From Deuterostichococcus epilithicus (taxonomy: Eukaryota > Chlorophyta > Trebouxiophyceae > Prasiolales > Stichococcaceae): DNA of 64,000 bases. Numbering within the stretch: the first letter of the stretch is position 1; every line of letters starts with the position of its first letter. Below, one piece after another: positions 54,195 through 64,000 of this stretch. Made by a program: the position numbers and the translations under genes. The notes beneath the pieces are model-generated. The model searched no databases. It saw only the letters and a list, made by a program, of their open reading frames with translations, and was not told the DNA's origin. The stretch covers positions 2,356,001 through 2,420,000 of the forward strand of contig JAVTLE010000001.1 in NCBI GenBank assembly GCA_033439295.1. Direction: 5' to 3'.

Positions 54195-55250
54195 TATCCG
54201 GAGTCAACGCCCTGCGATGCATCCACCCAAGCGCTAAGGTGGTGCGAAGTCAAAGCTGTGGGGTTGAGTCCGTGCATAACGTAGATTGACGGACAGGCTA
54301 AGACAAGTCCAAGCAGGCCGGCGCCGGGGTCCTTGGCTGCGGTGCTTCTCAAACATCAGGTGGCATAGCTGATGCTTAGACTAGAGGCAAGTAGCGCGCA
54401 GCATCAGAAAGGATACTTGCAGCAGCAGTGATTCACCACTATTTGGCACCTTTCGTACTTGCAGCAGGTCCGAGAACTCTCGCCGTATATATGCCGGCTT
54501 TCACTCGCACGTCGGAGCACCTGCAGACAGAACCATTCAATAAGCACCAATAAGATTTCTGGCACTAGCCCGATCCGTTAGACGTGCCAGTCTGCGCTCT
54601 GCTGACGCTTTTCATGGCTAGATGGTGCACGACGACGGCATCCAGCGACAAGCGAAGCCCTGGCCGCAAAGATACGAAGCACGTCTAGCTAGCGACACGC
54701 AATACTGAGCGGATCGCTCGTTAAGAACCGAAATGCGGCTCGTATTGCCCATCTGCGCTTTGACAAAGTGTACGCAACCCTCGCTTGGGTGCACTGTAAG
54801 TTGTGCAACAGGCACAAGGTGGTGTGACCACGCATGGCCGCAGATGCACATCGGTTCGGCGCGGAAGCACCATGCTCGGCGAGGAATACGGCGAGGAAGC
54901 GTCCATGAAGCCGCACAGGGAGGCATGTGCTGAGTGCGGCCGGACATGACGCACCGCGTATGTATGCGGGCAGGACCTCGCTCGCGCGTGAAGGCAGCCA
55001 TCTGGTTCCGCTGCGGGCCGTGGGAAGCCGGTGATCTTCAGAAGACTGCCTATGAGCTCACCGGAGCTCGCTTTTAGAGAGGCGCGTGCCGCATAGGCTG
55101 CAATCCTCCCACAATCTCGTGAAATCTTGGAGCAGGCCAGTTGTCGTCAGAATCACGGGACGGATTTACGTCACCAAGCTTACGTAAGTCCACAGCCTTA
55201 CCTAGGTACTGCAGGCTGACCATCACTTCTGAAATAACGGAACATGCGCA
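54195..55250. other. 5' flank of cassette copy 4
   Basis: Contains GGTTCGGCGCGGAAGCACCA at about 54,853, the broken divergent frame, GAGAGGCGCGTGCCGC at 55,077 and AGCTTACGTAAGTCC at about 55,178. No further gene. Confidence 0.5.
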
Positions 55251-56910
55251 AGGGAACGTGGGCATGCCTGTTGGCTGAAATCAATCTTTCGTGGTGAACG
55301 AAGGATTGGGAACATTGGAGCTATATACTATTCCGTGTACATGAATAAAGGATGGAGCAAGCAGCCATCCAAGTTGCCGAGCATGCAGCCGGTTGAATCT
55401 GCTGTGTTGCAGCCGTTATATTGTAAAGGGCAGCGGCTGGCTGCATGCAGCAGCAGATCCTGCCACTGCATGCAACTTGCTGGTGCATGACGGACTGCGG
55501 GTGTGCACGGCAGGAAGCCAACAACTACAGGGCGGGCAGCTCGACTGCAGGAACTCAGTTTGCCGTTTGCCGAAGTCGAAGCCTGTGAAATTGCCACGCA
55601 GAAGCATTGGCGTAACTTAGGCAGAGCCCCGCTGAATAGAGGCCAAAATCATCAAGTTACGGGGCTCTGCCCAACACACTGTGGTATGGCCTCGCGAGGA
55701 ACTGGGACACAGGCATTTTCAGTGGAATGCAAACTTGTCTGCTATCAACTGGACTGGGGACTGGAGGCCGTGTCGCTTCATTCACGCCCGCGCGATGCTG
55801 TGTGCAGACGGCGTCAAGTAATGTCTAGTATTCAGCGTTCAGGCAAATGTTCGCGAGTGATGGCGCTCAAATGTCAAGTATCTCTAGGGGCTCAATTACG
55901 TACTGCCAAGCATCAATCGCGCACATTTAGTTCGAAAGGCGCTGCGCGAAGGGCTTCCGCGCACTCCACCGTCCGGACCTATCGCTACAGTCGGTACTGC
56001 ATTGGGCATAGTTTCCCGGTGCGCAAACTGCCTGGAAGATTCGAGACTTTGCAGTAAGCGATTGATGCGTGGCAGTACGGTACGTATATTTGAACCTATC
56101 CGCGTAAATCGCTGCCAAGTCTCGAACCCGGAAGTGATGGAAGAATGAAGGGTGCCCCTGCTGGGCGGTGGCAGCGGGAGCTCAGCACTTACAGAATAAC
56201 ACAGGTTGAGAAGACGGAAGACATACAAGTAATTCACGAAAAGTGCGAGCAGCACCTCTGGACTATGAATTGGTCTGAGTCTCGATAATTGAAGGAAAGG
56301 AAGAAGGTGAACGGTGCCTTGGGCGGTAACAGCGGAAGCTCGGCACTTGAGAACAATTCAGTCTCGCAAACGGAAGGAAACGAAGGGTGCCCTGGGCAAT
56401 TGGCAGCGGGAGCTAAACTCGCAAAATTATTGCTGTCAGCAAGTCCGTTTGGGCACCCCGGTTTTCCCGGGACAAAAAGCGTAACGAACCGTCATTGATG
56501 CCGTTCGTTTCGTTTTCAGTATGTTACGATGCAAAATGTCGGAACCTAATGCTCTGTTGCTGGGCCGAATTCGGGGTGCACGAATGAACATGTAGCAGCA
56601 ATAACCAAACAAGAAACGGAAACGGAAACGAGAGGAGGAAGAAGAAGAGCAACTTCGAAAATGTGAGGAGTGGAGGAAACATGAATCAAAGAAGAAGAAA
56701 AGAAAGAAAAGGAGGAGGAAACTGAAAATCTCTTTTTCTCACTAAAAACACTTGGTCCCTCAGGTTCCGGGAACTGCGCCACCAGGAGCGTTGTTAGGTG
56801 GTGCACCTAAGCTCAATTAGCGCCGCATTTGTGCCGGCAAATTGGCGACATCCTGGAGATCTGCAGCATCCATACAAGGCTATGCCGGATTTCGCGTCTG
56901 CGCGCCGGCC
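55251..56910. other. intergenic with a short degenerate tandem repeat
   Basis: Three related stretches near 56,148, 56,310 and 56,383 carry variants of GGTGCC-GGGCGG-CAGCGGGAGCTC-GCACTT. The interval 56,610-56,730 is GA-rich. No supported gene. Confidence 0.4.
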
Positions 56911-59380
56911 ATGGCCGCAGCACTCAAGTATTGCATGTTGAGCCGTTGGATTGCGTTGCTGCTGCTGTCAGGCGTCAGTGATTCTGCACGCACCGAGTGG
57001 GTGTTACGCGACACATATCCGGCACACAGCAAGGGGTCGCTGGATTCGGGCGTGCGTAGGGAAGATGAGGGGTTGCAGCCCGGACCAGCCTGGCCCGTGA
57101 CGTCAGTTCAGGTATCTGTCTGCAAGCTCGGGTCAGCAGTGTTCGAGCCCAAGATGCGCAAGGCAGTTAAACTGTCGCTGATGCAGTCAGTGAATGATGC
57201 ATGCGTGTGATGAACATTCAGCAGCAGTGCCCAGCGCTGCGATCGTGAGATGTAGTGCACAGAAGACGAGCCCCGGCTGCGAGTCTGCCGCCTGCTCAAC
57301 GTCACTCTGTGGAATGGCAAGCTCTATCTATTCTCCAAAGGTGAATGCATCCGTCATCACGCACTCGTGTGCGATGCGTAATTTGCAACACAAGAACGGA
57401 ACATGCGGCGCCTGCCGAGCGGCGGGCTGCTTGCCAGCTTTGACGCCAGGCGGTCAGCTGAACATTTCTGGGACCCTCCGCAGGCGGCCAACGTCACAGC
57501 GTGCCAGACGCGCGGCTGTATTTCAGGGAGGGGGATGACCGACTTCCGCCCAGCGACAACCAGCACAGAATTGCCCAGTTCACAGTTTCAGCAGATGTAG
57601 CACCCATTCCTGCCAACGTCGTTGTCAGTACGGTGCCGCGGGCCCTAGTCTTTCATCGCAGCCATGTCGCCAATTGGTGGCATTCGATGGGGGAAGACGG
57701 TGCCGACATGTTTGTTCGCGCATGCCGGTAGGGATTGTGTTGTCGCTAGCACCCAAGTGCGGCATCATGCACTTGTTATGCTCTCTCGGCATGGTGTTGC
57801 ATTTCCTTGGCCTGTGGGTTGAATCAATGGGACGCTTTGCGCGGGTCGTGCACAATGTGGTTTGCTGCCGCAGATATCTGAGCATTTGCGACTTTGGTGA
57901 GCACGCAGCCAAGCGAGACGAAGTGATGCTGTTGTGGAGTGACTCTCAGAGTGGTACGAAATCCTCTTTGGAGGCTCGTCATAGCGCAGAGGCGCACTCG
58001 TGTGATGCATTGTTGTCGCGCCTTCTGTGGGTTGTGAAAACTCTGCAGCAGCATCATGTCTAGTGCAGACTTGGGCCAGCTGCCAGCGGTCAAGACGCTT
58101 TGGGAGTGCTTTGCACAGCGGCAGCTCAGGGTGGCAGACGCGCCCGCTGATGCGGCCGTCATTATCTCGGAGGTCGTCATTGGCGCCGGCCCTATCTGCA
58201 AAGCACATGATTGCAATTCGTGAGCACATGAATACCACTCCGGTGTTGTGAGCAATGCTGTGACGCCGTCCGTGTGTCACAACTCGTGTCTGCTCAGGCT
58301 TTCAAGCCATTTCGAGGTCATTCGGAACACAAAAGGATGTTTCCATTGACAACGCAGGGCAAATGGATTACGAAGGCAGGCTGGCATGCGAGACTTGAGC
58401 TTCGGAGAGAAGGCACAGTGGATTCGCTACATGCGGCAGTGTGCCGGGCTGCGCGAAACCAGTCCTCCGCCGCCGGATTCTTCTGTGCCGCGCATCTCCA
58501 TCATCAATCGTGCACACAAGGCGGGGCGAAGCATCGTCACGGCAGCAGAGACCCTGGACAGACTGATGGAACGAGATGTGCCCGCGACTTCAGACGTGGA
58601 GCTGACATACATGCATGGTTGGACTTTCCAAGAGCAGGTGGGTCGTGTTGCATTGCCGACAAGTTGTAGGCGATGCCACATCGTGGCCAGCTGCTGCGAG
58701 GCGCATGGGGTCCCACCTTGTCCGCATTGCTGTTCATTGCAGGCTCGTTTTCTGGACCAAACCGACATTTTGGTGACTGGGCATGGCGCTGTCATTGCCT
58801 TGTATCTGTTTCTTCCGGCCTGCTCGGTGGTAGTTGATGTCACGAACGCAGCACCGCACCGCTGGTTGAACATGTATGCGGCAAAGACGCTTTCTCCCCT
58901 CAAGTTAAAGACCGTGTCGGTGCGTGCTGTGCGTGCGTCTCCGTTGTGCCACCAAACATTGCTGAGGTGCACCTCTGTGTTTGTTGGTCTGGGCGGTACG
59001 AGCTAAACATGTGGTTTCCACTATTGCTGATGTAGGTTGAAGTGTCTGTGCCGGAGGAGGTAGCCATAAACCTGGGAGCGTTGAGAGACAAGACAGACTT
59101 CGCATACTGGAGCAATGAGGTGAGATGTTACCTTTCATCCTAGGTTACTCCGTTAACTAGCATTGGGGTTACTCAGTCTGCAATGATGATAAACATGCAG
59201 GACAAGGTGGCGCTCTTTTGGACGCAGCACTGCCCCCCAGCGCACCCTTATTGTGCAGATTTTAACATGTGGAGTCATGCGTTCAACTACATTCCACAGC
59301 CTGACACGCTCGTGGCGCACATCGACGTTGCAGTGGCAGTCTGGATGAAAGGTCAAAACAGATGTGCGGCCATATTCTGA
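56911..59380 (+). CDS. glycosyltransferase family 61-like protein (EOGT/xylosyltransferase type), multi-exon
   Basis: Likely type II or secretory entry: MAAALKYCMLSRWIALLLLS at 56,911. Later coding blocks are VCRLLNVTLWNGKLYLFSK (about 57,275-57,340), SVPDARLYFREGDDRLPPSD and ALVFHRSHVANWWHSMGEDG (about 57,495-57,729), ADAAVIISEVVIGAGPICKA (about 58,140-58,205), and PRISIINRAHKAGRSIVTAA (ending at donor 58,638). Exons 58,743-58,919 (ARFLDQTDILVTGHGAVIAL), 59,036-59,119 and 59,201-59,380 follow in phase. 'RxxxNR', 'xFxxQxxxLxxxDILVxxHGAxxxxxLFLPxxxxVV' and the mid-protein 'VVIGAGP' segment are marks of GT61 (DUF563), Golgi or ER enzymes adding sugars to proteins or wall glycans. The last exon (CPPAHPYCADFNMWSHAFNY) is Cys-containing. 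Boundaries of the first exons are uncertain: the exon near 57,260 does not join in phase with the visible exon 1. No break was found in the last four exons. Confidence 0.7.
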
Positions 59381-60055
59381 TGGTGACTATTCGGCGCTTC
59401 CTCCGTCCACTCGAATCACATCCTTTTTCTGCTTGGAAATAGTTTGACTTGCGATTCGGTCTAGGTACCTAACAAATCTGCTCTCCTAAGAGACAATCAA
59501 TCCCAGATATTTTCCCCTCTTATACAAAGCAGTTTCCGTGTTGTCGGGGTTTCAACGGGGTTTTGACGGTGCTTTTCGTTCAGGGCATGATTGTTAGCAT
59601 TCGCATGCGGAACAGATTTCATAATCCGGTATTTCACGTGCAGAAGTCAGAGCATTTCGAGCTCACCAGTGCCTGCGGCTCGGCCATTGCATTTGTGGAT
59701 CGTTAAGTTCCTATAGCCGAGGAGTATATTGGTCCAATTGCAGATTTGAGGGAACAGCTAAAACACGGGATGCTAGCTACTAAGATCATGTGAAGAATGG
59801 CCTCGAAGCCTGCCAGTACATATTTGAAACTGATAGAGCTGACAAGCAACTTTGTGGCGTAACGGAAATGATGGTGATGCACATGAGCAGAAAAATCGCC
59901 CGCACCCTGGGAAATGCACGGGATATCTTGGTTTCATCAGCCGCTGATACTAGTAGGCCGCAGTGGTGGAACGAACGAGACCTTGAGGCAGTCAGGAACA
60001 GGAACATCAGTGATTGTTCTAAGAAAGTTTTAATTGGACACCTCGCAATAGTGCG
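59381..60055. other. intergenic between the GT61-like gene and cassette copy 5
   Basis: AT-richer stretch. The words at 59,955-60,010 (GTGGTGGAACGAACGAGACC) match parts of 40,595 and 47,530, marking the 3' border zone of the cassette. No gene is supported; the 105-codon plus-strand frame at 59,790 runs into the repeat and has no motif. Confidence 0.4.
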
Positions 60056-60342
60056 TGTTAAGCTTCTGGCAAGTGCTCGTCGCATGTCCTTCGAGCACAA
60101 TCAGTGATTTCAGCTTCAACGTTCAACTTCATCGTGTACAAATCTGAAAATGCCTTTGGTCCATGCAGTGTTTCGACATGTGTCTTTTTCGATCATTCAG
60201 CTTCTTCAGTCTTCAATTGTTGATGCCATATTATGCTGGCGTCTTGTCGTACTTCGTTGCGGGTATTTTTGTTTAAGGTTTTGCCCTTGCAGTCCCAGAT
60301 GCAGACGCGGCTGCAACTTACTTCCGTGTCGCTCCAGGTAGC

Positions 60343-60915
60343 TTACACCCCTATGACAAATACGTCGATGCGCATGTCATTGCTGCTCGCCAGCGCCTTG
60401 TCTTTCATCAGCATCGGAAGCATGGTGTTGATGGAGTTCCTGTAGCTTTGACAGTCGTAAGTGACGCCATCTGTAAACCCAGTGCGCCCGCCGCGGTGGA
60501 AGTCCAGGAAACGCTTGGCACCCCAAGTGCGGATGGCCAGCGTGGCCCACTTGATGGCGACGAGAAGGCCGCGCTCTGTGTTGAGGTGCGCGCCTTCGTT
60601 CTTGCCCTTGTATCCCAGCTGCCTCAGCATGTCGATGTTCATGTTGAAGATGGAGACATTGGCGGCAGAAGAGCCGTCTTTTTTGTGGTCGCGCTCGGAG
60701 AGGTCCATGTGCACCGTCTCCTGCATTGCCACCGCGACCAGGAGGCACTTCTCCTGGTCTGAAAGCTTCAGCCTGGAGCTGCTCATTGAGCGCCACAGCT
60801 TCGCCTTGTTTTTCGCCAGCAAACCCCCGTAGTGCTTCATCTGGAACTTGGACACCCTGCTGGCCTTGAGATCAAACTTGTCTTTGCTGGCGCTCGGCCA
60901 TGCCGGAGGGCCCAT
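60343..60915 (-). CDS. lysozyme-like (?) family protein, copy 5 (190 aa)
   Basis: Starts MGPPAWPSASKDKFDLKASR. Conserved blocks VAVAMQETVHMDLSERD, SIFNMNIDMLRQLGY, IRTWGAKRFLDFHRGG, TYDCQSYRNSI and the end DMRIDVFVIGV are all intact. Of the five copies it is the one with both the gene and the small divergent frame (61,572-61,724) unbroken, as in copy 1, and so the best candidate for an active cassette. N-terminal half resembles copy 1 (VSKFQMKHYG against VSKFKMNHYG); C-terminal half and 3' flank are near-identical to copy 4. No signal peptide seen. Confidence 0.75.
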   Translation of the reverse strand: MGPPAWPSASKDKFDLKASRVSKFQMKHYGGLLAKNKAKLWRSMSSSRLKLSDQEKCLLVAVAMQETVHMDLSERDHKKDGSSAANVSIFNMNIDMLRQLGYKGKNEGAHLNTERGLLVAIKWATLAIRTWGAKRFLDFHRGGRTGFTDGVTYDCQSYRNSINTMLPMLMKDKALASSNDMRIDVFVIGV

Positions 60916-61571
60916 TGTTCGGACTTAGTGCCCTGCGATGCACAGCACAGCGCTGATGTGGTGCGAAGTCCAGGCATGTGGAGTTCGGTCCGTGCATAAT
61001 GGCAGGCTAAGTCGAGTCCAAAGCAGGCCGGGGGCCTGTGCTGATTTCTCAAACATCAGATTGCCGCAGCTGATGCCTGGACCTGAGGAAAGCACCTGGC
61101 AAGTAACGCGCGGCATCAGAATCGCTGTATGCAAGCCTTAGACCACCATCGTGTCGCACCTTTATATAGATTTTTGCAGCAGATCCGAGAGCTCTCGTTG
61201 CGGCTTTCACTTCTACGTCTGTGCACCTGCAAGCACAACCCTTGAATTCAGATGGGTCCGGCACCAGCATGATCTGTTTGACGTGCCGCCAGGCTGTGCT
61301 CTGCTGACGCCCTACGTAGGCTAACTGGGAGTAAACATCGGCATCCAGCTACACGCAAACTCCGAGCCGCGAGAAAGTCGAGCACGCCTAGCTAGCGACA
61401 ATAGACACTGAGCGGTCTGATCAAACGCCGGCCTGCAGCGTGTACCTGTGCTCATCTGCGGTTTCAGGAAGTGGAGGCAACCCGCGCTTACGTGCACAGT
61501 GAATTGTGCAACAGGTACAGGGTGGCGCGAAAACGCAAGGCAGATGCTCGGAGTTTTGGTGCGGAGGCACC
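60916..61571. promoter_or_regulatory. intergenic region between divergent frames, cassette copy 5
   Basis: 656 bases between the two ATGs. TATA-like CACCTTTATATAG at 61,157, read on the minus strand, is about 245 bases before the gene ATG. Strongly similar to 28,034-28,693 read in reverse. Confidence 0.35.
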
Positions 61572-61724
61572 ATGATCGGCCAGAAAGTTAAGGGTGCATT
61601 TTACGAGTTCGGCAAAACAAGACGCACTGCGTATGACGCGGGGCGCGACCTCGCTCACACTGCCGTCGCGCTTCCGTTTTGGGCACTGACTTTAGCCAGT
61701 AAATTGCATGCAGCCCCACTGTAA
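61572..61724 (+). CDS. small divergent reading frame of cassette copy 5 (50 aa)
   Basis: Reads MIGQKVKGAFYEFGKTRRTA, then YDAGRDLAHTAVALPFWALT, ending HAAPL and a stop. Same length as 27,881-28,033 with seven substitutions, mostly conservative. The frame is open upstream to 61,506 and the extra part (RCSEFWCGGT) is also similar to copy 1 (RCTEFWCGST). It reads away from the lysozyme-like gene. Family unknown. Confidence 0.4.
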   Translation: MIGQKVKGAFYEFGKTRRTAYDAGRDLAHTAVALPFWALTLASKLHAAPL

Positions 61725-62100
61725 ATTCAATGTGAGAGGCGCGTGCCGCTCGGGTTGCATCCTCCTACGATCTCGTGACATCTCGGGATGCCAAATGCCG
61801 CCATACCACGGACTGATGTGTCACCGGCTTACATAAGTCCGCCTTCCTCTGCAGCTTAATTAGGTCTGAAACCAAATATTGGTCAGGGTTTGGCCATGAT
61901 CGGCCATTGCATGACGGAATGTGAGACCGCATTTTGTTTGCAAAGAATGATCATAGGAAAACGACACAGGTTGCACGGGCAAACGCTAACAATACATGCC
62001 TGTGCGATCTTAGCCCAGAAATTTCAACTATATAATTAATTGTAAGCTCTCAGCATGAACGGCCAAGAGGGGGCAGCTCTTCTTCCTTTCCATCTCCGAG
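61725..62100. other. distal 5' flank of cassette copy 5
   Basis: Includes GAGAGGCGCGTGCCGC at 61,735, CACCGGCTTACATAAGTCC near 61,822 and the block shared with 27,490-27,570. Mirrors 27,490-27,880. No gene. Confidence 0.5.
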
Positions 62101-62109
62101 ATGTTGTTC

Positions 62110-62600
62110 CCTCCATTCTAAGGTTTCTATGTTTAAATACTCTATTTGCTGCAGCCTCGCTGGGCCTCACACCCACTTCTTCTTCTTTCCTTTCTTCCTT
62201 CTTTCACGGCGGCGCCAACAATACTGTAAGTGCTGCGGCGCGATAGTCCACGGCAGCGGCACGTCCCAAGCAGCATTTACCCCATTTCCGTGCTTTCTCT
62301 TTCCTCCCCCCCTTTTCTTTCTCCGGGGCTTGCTGATTTCAGAGCATATATATTGCTCTGAATTCATATAAATTCTGAGTGGGCCTTTTGCGCCATACAG
62401 GATACGCAACTCCCACGGTACTAAAAGCAAGGCAGAATGGGTGGGAAGAAGAAGAAGTGCAGCCGCTGGCTGCCAGAGGGCTGGAGCAGTTAGTATATTT
62501 CTGTGCAAAAAAAACCATGGGAAGAAGAAGAAGCGCAGGCCTTGGCTGTTGGGGGAGGGCTGGAGGACTTTGAATATTTCTGTGCAGAGAAAGAGACCTG
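62110..62600. repeat. foldback-like element 2
   Basis: Left CT-rich units at 62,130-62,230, a centre with GCGCCATACAGGATACGCAA, and mirrored GA-rich units at 62,440-62,600 (GCAGCCGCTGGCTGCCAGAG; GCGCAGGCCTTGGCTGTTGG). Same architecture and centre as 50,450-51,200, with fewer units. Confidence 0.6.
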
Positions 62601-63320
62601 TGCAGAGAGAGCGATGTTTACACCTTCCAGCCTCACTCAGGCTACTTAGGGTTGAAACGGAAGATGAAACTGATGATCTTGTCCAAACTTGTTTCAATCT
62701 TTCCAACTAAATCATCATATGATAGGATGAAGCCTTGCCAACGATACAACAGCTACCAAACTACTGTCGGGTGCCACCCGTCGCTGCAGCCACAAATTCT
62801 CTCTGCATCGCATCACGTCCGATTGAAAGCGCAGCATCATTTTTCTCAAGGCCTATCGCCGAACGTTGAAGCAGCCAGCTGCTGCCATCATCATGCTGCA
62901 GCACGCAGCGCAATCATCCTCGTGGCTGCAACCCCTGATCGCCTCGACGTCCTGCACTGCAAAATCAGAGAACCAGAACCGACAGCGTCACGCAACTCTC
63001 TGTTTTGCGGCAGCTTCAGGCATGCAAGCATGGCGTTCATGGCACGCGGCGGCAACACACGGGAAAGTCCGCTGGCAACATGCTGCAGCTCCCTTTTTCT
63101 GCGCCCTTCGTGGATCAGCAGGTAAAATCAGGCTGACACTGCAGAGCACAAGCGTGCACACTGTCACCCGCCTTGCCAGGCTTAGGGCTGGGCGGTGCGG
63201 CCAGAGCCCGGCGCGGAGCTACTTGCGTTGCAGCGACGGCAACAGAGCAACGTTGTGCCCTCTTCACACCTTTGATTTTTGAGCCTTTTCTCGTGGTTTT
63301 TGACATTTTTCACGCCCATG
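62601..63320. other. distal flank, inverted match to 26,600-27,420
   Basis: The block around 63,010-63,120 is the inverted counterpart of 26,890-27,000. CTTCCAGCCTCACTCAGGC at 62,624 mirrors the GAGTGAGGCTG word at 27,394 and 48,259. No gene supported. Confidence 0.45.
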
Positions 63321-63329
63321 CTGCAGCAG

Positions 63330-63790
63330 GTTGAACTACTGATGCCGCCCTCCGCCGCCACTGACCTTGAGGCAAATCGATCCGGCTGCCAGTAAACGCT
63401 GGATGCAAGGGAGGGCCTCAGTCAGCGGGTAGCTGAGCAGGCTACCAGACAATTTGATGTGGGTCGACAATGTTATCGATGCTGCTTGCCGCCGCCAACC
63501 CGGTGGCACCTCGATCAGAATACCAGCAAACGCTGGCTTCCAGAGAGCGCCCCTGTCAGCGGGTAGGGGAGCAGGGCTTCAGACAACGACACCTTATCAT
63601 TGGCCATCCCTTTGGTTCGTATCGTTCTCGCCATGGCTCGGTTTGGCACGCAGGCGTGGGGGTCAGGTTATGCTGTCCCTCGCCACGAGTGCTGCCGGCA
63701 GATACCGGATTTCCTCGTTTTGCGTTTGTATGACTCAGGCGCGGGGGTCAGATTATGCTGTACTGCGCCACGAGTGCTGCCGGCGGGTGG
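63330..63790. repeat. two local tandem repeats
   Basis: Two units of about 135 bases (marker GTCAGCGGGTAG at 63,422 and 63,557) are the inverted partner of 26,408-26,665. Next to them, two units of about 87 bases (marker CGCCACGAGTGCTGCCGG near 63,680 and 63,766). Similar words occur near 26,275-26,310. Confidence 0.6.
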
Positions 63791-64000
63791 TGCTTTTTGT
63801 GGTGGCCAGGTGTCTATTTATTGTTGCTGCGGGCAACTTGTTGTTGTCAAGTCACTAAGGCTCGTCCACCAGGTGCAGAGGCAATCAGTTTGCTGTGGGC
63901 ATGATTCCGTCAGTTCAGAAGCGCTGCCAGGGCGGCATTGAATTTGGGAGCCGCTGTGGATGCCAGCACGCGTTCGTGAGTGCATCATGTTCTTGCAGTG
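63791..64000. other. end of window, nothing recognised
   Basis: No supported gene or repeat. Confidence 0.4.

Noticed and set aside
28694-60915. Treating the five-gene cassette as a retrotransposed gene family
   Set aside because: Long upstream flanks, intergenic region and distal repeats are duplicated with the gene, and the only A-run lies at one suspicious junction.
42960-63790. CRISPR-like arrays
   Set aside because: The repeats are contiguous degenerate minisatellites without unique spacers of constant size, in an intron-containing nuclear genome.
1-64000. tRNA, rRNA or organelle insert
   Set aside because: Scanned by eye for T-loop words (GTTCGAATC-type) and rRNA-like conserved blocks; isolated matches such as at 30,411 and 41,847 lack a cloverleaf.

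Overview
The window is nuclear DNA from a eukaryote, most likely a green alga of the Chlorella/Trebouxia type. Genes are split by short GT-AG introns with pyrimidine-rich acceptors, base composition is moderately GC-rich, and there is no operon structure. It contains a tubulin-cofactor-D-like gene family, an EOGT-like family 61 glycosyltransferase, secreted collagen-like proteins, a chromovirus relic and hAT and Tc1/mariner DNA transposons. One short stretch reads like plant-type telomere repeat. The lineage call is inference; no rRNA, tRNA or organelle gene was seen.

Layout: 0-0.4 kb is a truncated MITE. A RING-finger gene lies at about 0.9-1.9 kb (minus), with a membrane-segment exon upstream at 2.4-2.6 kb. 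Broken pieces of a tubulin-folding cofactor D (TBCD) gene lie at about 4.0-4.9 kb (plus), 11.5-13.3 kb (minus) and 22.9-24.0 kb (minus). From 6.0 to 19.3 kb runs a large imperfect palindrome (arms about 4.3 kb, axis near 12.65 kb). Each arm carries the same divergent pair: a small Cys-rich secreted protein and a secreted collagen-like protein. The spacer holds TBCD debris and a truncated hAT transposase.

The second half, 25.7-63.8 kb, is dominated by a repeated unit. Five intact copies of a gene for a roughly 190-residue protein (28.7, 41.5, 48.9, 53.9 and 60.6 kb) share extensive flanks, a small divergent reading frame about 0.65 kb upstream, and distal minisatellite arrays. I read the protein as a possible lysozyme-like enzyme resembling uncharacterised proteins of filamentous fungi; this is tentative. 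Between the copies lie a Ty3/gypsy chromovirus relic (30.6-33.6 kb), an intact-looking Tc1/mariner transposase (34.7-35.8 kb) with related MITEs, and a 2.2-kb DNA transposon with long inverted termini and subterminal arrays (37.459-39.683 kb). The transposon interrupts one copy of a duplicated, unidentified gene whose uninterrupted paralogue is at about 46.3 kb. A multi-exon GT61-like glycosyltransferase lies at 56.9-59.4 kb.

The strongest candidates for something undescribed are the amplified lysozyme-like cassette with its divergent small frame, the palindromic pair of secreted collagen/Cys-rich modules, and the unclassified transposon with an exact empty-site paralogue in the same window. 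Much of the rest is duplicated, decaying exon material, so most gene models are partial and splice calls are by eye.
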